A stretch of DNA of 64,000 bases from Liolophura sinensis (lineage: Eukaryota > Mollusca > Polyplacophora > Chitonida > Chitonidae): NCBI RefSeq assembly GCF_032854445.1, contig NC_088300.1:1674001-1738000 (forward strand), written 5' to 3'. The notes below the pieces were generated by a model. That model did not search any database, was not told the origin of the DNA, and saw only the letters and a list, made by a program, of their open reading frames with translations. How positions within the stretch are numbered: the first letter of the stretch is position 1; each line of letters starts with the position of its first letter. Below, in pieces: positions 55,853-64,000 of this stretch. A program made the translations under genes and the position numbers.

Positions 55853-57641
55853 TAAATAAAAACGCACACGTGCTGCAGATGTATAATATTCCGTTTCACT
55901 TTTTGCCCGTTATCACCTGGTGTTTGTAAGCTGAAATAGGGGTTAGCATTTCTCGTTGGTATCAAAGCAGTTTCTTGTGATGCAAATGGCTGTTAATTTC
56001 CACAGAAACTAAGGGCACCCTCTCTGTCAACAATTTAAACTTGAGCCCTTAGGGTAGCAGTTTTCTCTCAATCCTTCTCGCTTGATCTCAAAGTCCAAGC
56101 TCATGCACGCTGGCTTTCTCTCCAGTCGTATGTGGGAAGGTTGGTCCTGCGCATGATCGTTGGTTTACCCCGGGTTCTGTCCGTTTTCTCCCAGCATACT
56201 GCTGGCCGCCATCGTAAAACTGGAATATTCTTAAGCACAGCGTAAAACACCAATACAATATTTAAAAAAACAATAAAGAAAAAACTGGAAAACTTTCTAC
56301 ATCTTTGTATACCTACTGCAGTTTCCTTTAATTATCCTTCTTGGTATCTCACTGTATATAGCTGTTCACGAAATTCTGGCATGTCTGTAGGACCTACTTG
56401 AAAATTTGTTGTGTAAGTGACTATTTATTCCCTCGAAACACGCTCATATATAAAGCCTGACGAACTCCATTCAATGACAAGAACAAGACGTTCGACTTTA
56501 ATAATGCTAAGACTAACATTGTGGCAGTGGTAGGAGATAAAGCCTTTATAATGTTGCTTTACCACTTTCTAAAAATTTAGAAATTCAACACTTTATCAAA
56601 TGCTAAGGCTTTGCACGTTGTAATCTAAAGCTAGGCCTATCTTGCTATCAAAATCAACAATTTAAAATGCCATGCCCCTCACCTCACTCGATTATGTGTT
56701 GATGATGCGGCACCACATTTTAAGATGCTAGAACTCACATTTTGTATGAAACAATTAAATTAAATCTTGTTCAGTTCATTTGAACACGTAGAAAATGTTG
56801 ACATTTTACATTTCCGTTGTAGGAGAGTATTGAAATAGCCTTTTAATATAGACTAGTCTCGAAGAAGTTTAACACCCTTCTGGAGTGGATCTCACATTCT
56901 GGATGTCGCATTCACGCCTGTAGGGGTCTGCACGGTGTAATCGGCATTTCCAGTCGGTTTAAGGGGCGACTTTGACATGGCTACATAGGCCTACAACCGA
57001 CCATTTTTAATACTGACCTGAATGACTCGCGAGAATGTAGGCCTATCGTTGATAGAAATACGAAATACGCATACACGTAATTATAGATGTCTTTCCGCAT
57101 CATAATGGAACTTGCTTTTGCTAAAAGACGGACGAGAGCTTAAAGCCCATTAAAGTAAAAAAAAAAAAAAAAAAGATAAAATTTGAAAACCACATTAGAT
57201 ATTTAAACAAACGTACATAACAGACACATATATATATACATATATACATATATATAAGCCTACAATAAGGATTCGCCTACACATGTACGATAGGCTATGA
57301 ACTGATTAAGGAACAGCAACAATGCAGTGATGTAATACTAGCAGTGGAATGGATGCATCGATGGATATGCCTATATATGGTCTCTGTAAGCGTACGGGTG
57401 TAACGCTTGATAGAATATCCAAATTTAGTTAACACACACTACACCTGTTGTCGAGTAATAGTAATCATATCTCATGAGTTTGTGTTGTAAGCAACAGTTA
57501 GATGTATTTTGCCAATCTCTCTCGACTTGTAAGCTGTATAGTCAATGTGGTCACTGGGAGAAAATGGGAGAGGGGGGGGGCGGGGTGAATCTACTCAGTT
57601 GTCTCCCTTCATCACTTTATTTCCGGAGAAGACAGAGAAGG
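55853..57641. other. Intergenic, gene B to FBXO28
   Basis: Contains the longest copy of the dispersed element (about 56090-56275, minus strand) and an (AT)n/ACATATATA microsatellite at about 57220-57258. No gene recognised. Confidence 0.55.
56090..56275 (-). repeat. Dispersed SINE-like element, longest copy
   Basis: In reverse orientation it contains the A-rich tail, CACCAATAC..GCGTAAAACACC, ATTCTTAAG, then GCTGGCCGCCATCGTA, TTTACCCCGGGTTCTG, CATACGACTGGAGAG-type and AGCATG modules. This modular order matches an element I remember from mollusc genomes. Confidence 0.75.
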
Positions 57642-57785
57642 ATGACGGAAAACTTCTCCCAAACCGCAGACTCGTCGAGTTTGTCTGAGCCCAAATCGGG
57701 CTTGAATCTGTTAGACTTGCCAGAAGAAGTGTTACTACACATACTATCTTTTATGAGTTACCATAATGTCAGCGAAATCCGAAGG
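57642..57785 (+). CDS. FBXO28: FBXO28 exon 1 (F-box)
   Basis: ATG in AAGGATGA to donor AGG|GTAAGA, 48 codons. The F-box lies at about residues 24-48 (LLDLPEEVLLHILSFMSYHN), matching LPIVAIENILSFMSYDE of the human protein. An in-frame ATG at 57474 exists but precedes a low-quality, G-run-containing stretch, so I chose 57642. Confidence 0.92.
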
Positions 57786-58044
57786 GTAAGAGGTTTTCTG
57801 GTGGTTCATAGTCTGACATTTTTCCGTAGAAAAACAAAATGGGTTACCTGCCCTTAGACAATGACAAACAACGTAAACATCTGCTAGCTTATGGTCACCC
57901 GAGAGGCTCTAAGCGATTTTACACAAAATTATCATTTCGTTTCTTCTATAGACATAAGTTAATAACGGATAATATTACTCTGTTCTGTTTGTTAACTTCA
58001 GTCTTCACTTCTGAAATTCACGATTTGAACATCTGACATTGTAG

Positions 58045-58293
58045 ATCTGCCAAGCTTTCAACCGGCTGTGTCAGCAGGCTTTAACACAGGGCTTCCTTCG
58101 TGTGGACAAGTTTCATAGTGCCATACAACGACGAGTCAAGTCACAGCTTCCGCGTAGAGAGTCCGAAAGACGCAACCACTCCTTGGCTCGCCATGTTGAC
58201 ATCTTATCTGCCATAGAAACCCGTCTCTCACTACTTAACATGACCTACATGAAGTATATAGACGTGGGTCTGTGTGCTTTTATACCGGGAAAG
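58045..58293 (+). CDS. FBXO28: FBXO28 exon 2 (most conserved region)
   Basis: Acceptor TGACATTGTAG and donor AAG|GTAACC; 83 codons in phase 0. It contains QLPRRESERRNHSLARHVDI and ETRLSLLNMTYMKYIDVGLC, nearly identical to vertebrate FBXO28. It completes the F-box C-terminal part (CQAFNRLCQQALTQGFLRV). Confidence 0.97.
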
Positions 58294-58814
58294 GTAACCT
58301 CTTTGCATATTTAGACATATTTAAGGGAACTTAAGTGTAAGAAAAATCGTCTCCCAATAGTTTGATTCTTTCAAGGAAATTTTGTTGATGATAAGAAAAC
58401 ATTTAGGAATGAGAGTCTTGAAAATTGAGCACATTAGCATGCTACAGATAGCAGTACGCGGGGAGCTGTCACCCATAGTAGACCCATTTGCTGCTATGTT
58501 GATTTATTTTCAATGCCAAAACTCTGAGACACGTTTACATATCCAAGACACATTTTTGTGGGTGCGTACTTTGACCAGTGTTGTGTGCTTCCTCCTTCCT
58601 AGGCCTGGTTACCACAAGTTAACGCGACGCTGAATAATGTGAGGGAGGGGAATTTGTTGAATGTAGTACTCACATACATATACATGCATCCATTCGACTA
58701 TCACACATTCAGAACTTGGGAATATTAATTAATACAAATATTTATGCTCATGTTTTAATATTCTGGTGCATATCTTCTCCTGTCTGATACAGCGTTGCTC
58801 ACAGCACTAACATG
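58294..58814 (+). other. FBXO28 intron 2, left part
   Basis: No exon recognised; the 83-codon frame at 58382-58633 lacks homology. Confidence 0.5.
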
Positions 58815-59104
58815 TATAAGTCTTTGTATGTTATACTCCCTGCCAGCTACACTTTAGGTGAAGTCTTTGTATGTTATAGTGCCTGCCAGCTAAACTTTAG
58901 GTGAAGTCTTTGTATGTTATACTCCCTGCCAGCTAAACTTTAGTTGAAGTCTTTGTATGTTATACTGCCTGCCAGCTAAACTTTAGGTGAAGTCTTTGTA
59001 TGTTATAGTGCCTGCCAGCTAAACTTTAGGTGAAGTCTTTGTATGTTATACTCCCTGCCAGCTAAACTTTAGGTGAAGTCTTTGTATGTTATTCTCCCTG
59101 CCAG
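58815..59104. repeat. 43-bp array seeded on the FBXO28 exon-3 acceptor
   Basis: Seven copies of a 43-bp unit (GAAGTCTTTGTATGTTATAC + TCCCTGCCAG + CTAAACTTTAGGT). The seventh CCCTGCCAG is the authentic acceptor of exon 3 at 59105, so six upstream copies are decoy 3' splice sites. Confidence 0.95.
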
Positions 59105-59309
59105 GTGTTGGATGAGTTGTTCCGCATCCTGCGGGTTCTCCAGGAGAGTGCAGAGCCCCCCAGAGCCCACGAGTTCCTACAGGAGCTCAGAGATATATCT
59201 TCCATGGCTATGGAGCACTTTGAAGAGAAAATAGTGCCCCTTGTCAAGCAGAAGATTCCCCCACTCAGTATGCCCGTGCCGTTTGGAGAACCAGGTGACT
59301 CACAATCAG
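59105..59309 (+). CDS. FBXO28: FBXO28 exon 3
   Basis: Acceptor CCCTGCCAG and donor TCAG|GTAAAT; 205 bp, phase 0 in and phase 1 out. It encodes VLDELFRILRVLQE and EFLQELRDISSMAMEHFEEK, matching human VIDEIYRVLRYV and VLQELRDISSMAMEYFDEK. Confidence 0.96.
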
Positions 59310-59924
59310 GTAAATGCGTTGTGAGGTGTCTCTTTGTTGTTACTGTTCATATGCTATAACAGTAAAAATAGAGAAAACAACAATAATGGAGAGAAAAATA
59401 GTGCATTTCATTGAATAAATTGTCAGTTTGCATACGCATAAGACCAGTCAGATGCAAGATTGTGCTATTCTAATTCAAAATTATTTAGCAGATGACATGA
59501 TTCTTCATGGAAACATTTTATATATGAGGAAGAAAGGTGGCCATGTAAAATGTTTGAAAAACTGTCTAAGCAACGTCCTCTGGGTCTATCCTAATTTGAG
59601 ATGGGAGGGATTATAGACTGAACAAAGCCCCAGGCTTCAGTCCTTAGCCTCAGCCATGAAAGTCCCTTGCTCAAAACCAGTTTCTTCTTACATGCGTACA
59701 AATTTATGTATTAAATTCAGCAAGGTTCTGGATTTTCTCCTGCTGATTAACACTGCTCCTAAGGTAGCAAAATGAAATGTATAGAGTAGAACAAAAAATA
59801 GTGTTCATTTGCTGGAACTAGTAGAGCTTGGCCCATCTAAAATGTGGACATTCTTGAATGTGGTATTGAAGAACAATCAAATAAATAAATGCATCTAACA
59901 TGTGTATGTTATACATGTTCTCAG
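59310..59924 (+). other. FBXO28 intron 3
   Basis: Intronic; a degenerate dispersed-element tail lies at about 59850-59893 just upstream of exon 4. Confidence 0.55.
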
Positions 59925-60433
59925 TATCCCGGTCCTACTCGGATTTCCTGACCGTGCCCACATCCCCCAGACAGGACATGGTACGATTACAACACCAGGT
60001 CAGGTCACAAGGCCTCTCCCTACAAAACTTCCGCAAAGAAATGATTGACATGAGAATCAAAATGGCTGAGCACAAGAAACGACTTATGGAACAGGACAAA
60101 AAGAACATTGAGCAGTGCCGAATTATTACAGAGCAGAACAGCACGCTTCTGGAACAAGACAGGAAGTTGAGCGATTTGAGTCGAAAGATCCTAGAATATG
60201 ATCAGAAGTTTAGTGACATTTTTGCAGAATTATCCAAGGCGGGTTGCAGTTCAGTGGGTTACAAATCTTCATCAGCCAGTTCTACTGATGCATCAGAGAC
60301 AGATAAACAAGCCAGTCAGAAACATCCACAAGGGATCAACAAATCCACTGTGAACCGAAAGAGACAATCTAGCCACCCTGTATCTACAACAACAGAGAGA
60401 AAACAGTCTTCAGGGAAAAGGCGAAAAACTTAA
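59925..60433 (+). CDS. FBXO28: FBXO28 exon 4 (coiled coil and basic tail)
   Basis: Acceptor ACATGTTCTCAG, phase 1 in, open to TAA at 60431-60433. It encodes a coiled coil with heptad-like repeats (LEQDRKLSDLSRKILEYDQK), a Ser-rich linker and a basic C-terminus (SSGKRRKT) that could act as a nuclear localisation signal, as in vertebrate FBXO28. Confidence 0.93.
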
Positions 60434-60664
60434 TCAGTTGTTGCTGAGTTAGTCATTGTCATGAATTACTTTACTTAATGCCATGTTCCGTAGTTTAGAG
60501 ATTTGAGAGTTACTGTTTCTTCTAAATGATAGTAATGAAAAAGTAGTCTTTAATGTCTTTATTTTTTATTTTATTGCAACTTTGTTGGCAAGAAAACTTA
60601 CTGAGAAATTGAATTTGCATGCATGGCTACAAAGAAAAGAAAGCTAGAGAGAGAAAACACTTCT

Positions 60665-60836
60665 GTCGTAGGATGCACCTATTCTGTAGGTATAATTAGT
60701 GAATGCACCTATTCTTCGGGTATAATTAGTGAATGCACCTATTCTTCAGGTATAATTAGTGAATGCACATATTCAGGTATAATTAATGAATGCGTCTATT
60801 CTACAGGTATAATTGATGCATACAGTTATAACTGAT
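60665..60836. repeat. 30-bp array, subfamily 1, in FBXO28 3' flank
   Basis: Five or six copies of GAATGCACCTATTCTTCGGG + TATAATTAGT. It lies about 230 bp after the stop, probably in the 3' UTR. Confidence 0.9.
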
Positions 60837-60844
60837 GTACATAG

Positions 60845-61065
60845 TCTACAGATATGATTAGAGAATGCACATGTTCTACAGATATGATTAGAGAATGCAC
60901 ATGTCCTACAGATATGATTAGAGAATGCACATGTCCTACAGACATGATTAGAGAATGCACATGTCCTACAGATATGATTAGAGAATGCACATGTCCTACA
61001 GACATGATTAGAGAATGCACATGTCCTACAGACATGATTAGAGAATGCACATGTTCCATAGGTAG
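60845..61065. repeat. 30-bp array, subfamily 2, in FBXO28 3' flank
   Basis: Seven copies of GAATGCACATGTCCTACAGA + TATGATTAGA. The unit aligns base for base with subfamily 1, so the two arrays are diverged halves of one older array. A 30-bp period keeps frames open on both strands; these are not genes. Confidence 0.92.
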
Positions 61066-63001
61066 TAGAAATTACATGATAAATTCATGTTTTATGTATC
61101 TAATTTTTCTCCCATGGTGGATGTAAGCAAAAATAGTACACATTGAAAGAACTATAAACACTCAATTAAGTTTGTTCTGGTAAATAGTAAATGATCCAGT
61201 GGCTCTCAGAGCTCATCATGCAAGTAACTATACACAGAACAGTTTTGGGCAGTGTCTTAAGTCAGGGTTAATACATCAGTGCTGAAACCCTTCTGTTTTC
61301 ATTGTGACACAAAAAGCCCAGCTTAATATTGCACATTAGCGACGATTTATTTGATATAACCTAATTCTCTCTGCCAGTAATTTGGCAACTTGGTGGTTAG
61401 ATACACTGATCTTTTTTTTTTTTTTTTTAAAATAGTGGCGATGCTAAGAATAGTGCTCTTAGTGCCTGATATGTGACAGATCATTTTAATATGTATAATT
61501 TAAAATCAGCTGAGTTTTGTTATTTTATTATCGAAATTTTGCTAAGAACTTGCCATGGATTCATGTTATGTATTATGTACAGTATGATACAGTCATTGAT
61601 GTTCCACAGGAATTGCATTTATAACTGAATAAAAAGACAGTGCTGATTAGGCCTAAATCATAATTCTATGCCTGTGCACTTTTCCTAGACAGAAGTTGAG
61701 AATCATTGAATAGAATTCAATTGTTATCTTGATAATTCCAGAGCTTGCCATGTAAACAGGGCACTTTTTCTTGGAAAACGTTAAGAATGTGAATTGCATT
61801 CTACACCAGCACATTTGAGAGGAAAAATGATGAAATTAGTGTGAGCAATTCAAAGAAAAATATATGGTAATGCTGTATGTTCAGAGCAAGGTTTTCTGCA
61901 TAATGTGTGGCTTATGATACATCTGCAAACTTAGTTTTTTCTTTGTTTTTGATTTTTTTGTTTAAATTTTCATACAAACCACCCTAAATTGTGACTTCAA
62001 TAAATGATTTTTGTTTCAATTTGTAGTTTACATTTAGCTTTTTATGCAGTGTTTGATGTAATTCACTATAGACCACAGAGTGAGATGTATCAGTGAAAAC
62101 ATTAACTGATCACATAAGTCATAATGCTCAGATGGATGGACAATACTTCCAAAGGACCTGGCTGGCTCAGTAGTCATAAGTGCTGCTCTCTCCTTCAGAC
62201 CACAGGCTCTTGACAGGTGCATTTGAATGCATTTCAGGCTAGTTTGTCTGGAGTGTTGTGTCAGAAGTTTTTCGTTGGTGATTCTTGGCACGCATGCTCT
62301 GTCTCAGTATGGTTTCCTCTACCAACATACACTTGACAGCTGTCATATATTTTGTGACATGCATGTATTCTTGAGTACAGAGTGCCTTTCTCATCTTGTT
62401 TGTGGGTCCCACATACCAAGATTAGATCTGAGATGTATCCCTTTAAATACAAAGAAAACACTCAAGTGAAGTAACATTAAAGCCAAAGAAAACACTAAAA
62501 TGAAGTGTATCGGATGAAGGACCATTAAGTTAAAGAAATCACTAAAATAAAGTATAACTGATGAAGGGCTATTAAACAACTGTTCTGGTAAATAATTTTA
62601 TTTATTTTTTTAGAATTCTTTCTACCTAGTAAAATGGTTTTAAAACATCAGAATCCACGTTGTGATCCAGAGGGTATGAGTGACGTCACATCCATGTTTT
62701 CTGCTTGAAATAGTTTCTGGGTAATTTGGCGAATGCATTCAAACTCATATATATATTATATGTATGCATTTTAAATGATGAAACCTGAGTTTGATGAAAT
62801 CTAGCCATCTTTGGTTGTCAGGTGGCAAAACCCTGATTTTACACCACCTGTATCAGTATGGGTAGAAAAGGAATTTAAAGACTTTAAAGTTTCAAATGCA
62901 ATTTGCTTGGTTGAAAGAATTAAAAAAAAAAAATAAACTGAACGTTTTTTTTTTTTTTTCAGTTGTCTTGCATCTGAAATGTTATTCACGTGTAGTGTTT
63001 T
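61066..63001. other. FBXO28 3' UTR and convergent intergenic region
   Basis: AT-rich. Polyadenylation signals on the plus strand at 61628 and 61999; AATAAA on the minus strand near 62600 could serve the convergent gene. A small degenerate repeat (AAAGAAAACACTAAAATGAA) is at about 62440-62580. Confidence 0.5.
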
Positions 63002-63183
63002 CTATGCCTTTAATCTCATAATACTTTGGAGATCTTCAAATATATATTCGTATTCTTGGAATGTCGTTGGGTTTAGTGTCTCAACATATGGTCGTTTAAA
63101 CAAACTGATTACCTCAGTCAAAGGTATTGGCTGCAATAGATCTGCCTTGTCATGACCCGCATCAGAGACAAATGTATTCTCTG
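63002..63183 (-). CDS. Probable terminal coding exon of an unidentified convergent gene
   Basis: On the minus strand, after the acceptor-like CCAAAGTACTCAG, a frame runs ENTFVSDAGHDKADLLQP, then TEVISLFKRPYVETLNPTTF, and ends MRLKA-stop at 63002-63004. Amino-acid composition is protein-like with no low complexity. The 5' part of this exon is tandemly repeated to the window edge. I do not recognise the family, and the exact start is uncertain. Confidence 0.5.
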
Positions 63184-64000
63184 CTGAGTACTTTGGATCA
63201 TTATTCTGCCTTGTCACGACCCGCATCAGAGACAAATGTATTCTCTGCTGAGTACTTTGGATCATTATTCTGCCTTGTCACGACCCGCATCAGAGACAAA
63301 TGTATTCTCTGCTGAGTACTTTGGATCATTATTCTGCCTTGTCACGACCCGCATCAGAGACAAATGTATTCTCTGCTGAGTACTTTGGATCATTATTCTG
63401 CCTTGTCACGACCCGCATCAGAGACAAATGTATTCTCTGCTGAGTACTTTGGATCATTATTCTGCCTTGTCACGACCCGCATCAGAGACAAATGTATTCT
63501 CTGCTGAGTACTTTGGATCATTATTCTGCCTTGTCACGACCCGCATCAGAGACAAATGTATTCTCTGCTGAGTACTTTGGATCATTATTCTGCCTTGTCA
63601 CGACCCACATCAGAGACAAATGTATTCTCTGCTGAGTACTTTGGATCATTATTCTGCCTTGTCACGACCCGCATCAGAGACAAATGTATTCTCTGCTGAG
63701 TACTTTGGATCATTATTCTGCCTTGTCACGACCCGCATCAGAGACAAATGTATTCTCTGCTGAGTACTTTGGATCATTATTCTGCCTTGTCACGACCCGC
63801 ATCAGAGACAAATGTATTCTCTGCTGAGTACTTTGGATCATTATTCTGCCTTGTCACGACCCGCATCAGAGACAAATGTATTCTCTGCTGAGTGCTTTGG
63901 ATCATTATTCTGCCTTGTCACGACCCGCATCAGAGACAAATGTATTCTCTGCTGAGTGCTTTGGATCATTACTCTGCCTTGTCACGACCCGCATCAGAGA
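63140..64000. repeat. 64-bp minisatellite derived from exon sequence, continues past the window
   Basis: About 13.5 nearly identical copies of a 64-bp unit (GCCTTGTCACGACCCGCATC, AGAGACAAATGTATTCTCTG, CTGAGTACTTTGGATCATTA). 64 is not a multiple of 3, and the minus frame hits a stop within the unit, so the array is not coding. Its first part is shared with the exon at 63002-63183. Confidence 0.95.

Larger units (their letters stand above)
57642..60433 (+). other. FBXO28: FBXO28 orthologue, whole spliced locus
   Basis: Four coding exons (57642-57785, 58045-58293, 59105-59309, 59925-60433) join in phase to 368 codons plus stop, the same length that I recall for human FBXO28. Diagnostic identity: QLPRRESERRNHSLARH, ETRLSLLNMT[YF]MKY, FIPGK, and LQELRDISSMAME.F.EKIVP. 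FBXO28 is an F-box protein of SCF (SKP1-CUL1-F-box) ubiquitin ligases with a C-terminal coiled coil; in vertebrates it is nuclear and linked to MYC ubiquitylation and cell-cycle control. The last two functions are known for vertebrates and only inferred here. AATAAA occurs at 61628 and 61999. Confidence 0.96.

Noticed and set aside
1-64000. Retrotransposon or DNA transposon coding regions (reverse transcriptase, integrase, transposase)
   Set aside because: I looked for long frames with such motifs on both strands and found none; only SINE-like fragments are present.

Overview
This is a 64 kb window of an animal (eukaryotic) nuclear genome. The evidence is introns with GT-AG boundaries, AATAAA signals, AT-rich non-coding DNA, tRNA-derived and other dispersed SINE-like repeats, and two recognisable metazoan genes. 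A short dispersed element (AT-rich tail, then a conserved core reading GGTGTTTTA..CATACTCAAGAATATTTCACTTAT) occurs six or seven times on both strands. From memory this element is typical of molluscs and related lophotrochozoans, so I infer a marine lophotrochozoan, probably a mollusc. There is no bacterial gene, operon or CRISPR array.

Layout. 1-9.46 kb: almost wall-to-wall minisatellites (units of 49, 26, 48, 38, 30 and 65 bp), ending at a small secreted cysteine-rich protein exon (9463-9807, +). 9.8-15.2 kb: gene-poor, with a tRNA-derived SINE and the possible 3' UTR of the next gene. 15.2-42.4 kb, minus strand: a CCDC9/CCDC9B-like gene. I can assemble it from a non-coding first exon and 13 coding exons, all phase-compatible, giving about 917 residues; its introns hold several kilobases of G-rich minisatellite. 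43.6-55.6 kb, plus strand: two tandem paralogous five-exon genes (called A and B here) of a family I do not recognise, with matching exon structure, alignable promoters rich in TGACGTCA, and a shared basic C-terminus. 57.6-60.4 kb, plus strand: an FBXO28 orthologue in four exons (368 residues). 63.0-64.0 kb, minus strand: a probable last coding exon of an unidentified convergent gene, running into a 64-bp array that continues past the window edge.

The most striking signal is not a gene. At least six times, in every multi-exon gene here, a minisatellite begins exactly at an exon-intron boundary and its unit contains the splice site itself plus a few exonic bases. Two CCDC9-like 5' splice sites, the donor and acceptor flanking one intron of gene A, an acceptor in gene B and an acceptor in FBXO28 all show this; the secreted-protein exon and the 63 kb exon look the same. 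Where homology allows polarity to be read, the exonic part is the conserved ancestral sequence, so arrays seem to have been seeded from splice junctions rather than exons from arrays. The result is rows of intact decoy splice sites beside the authentic ones. A second notable point is gene A: relative to gene B it carries a 2-nt length change in exon 2 that can be compensated only by using the second AG of an AGAG acceptor at exon 3.

All gene models are read by eye from splice consensus, phase and remembered homology. No transcript or database evidence was available.
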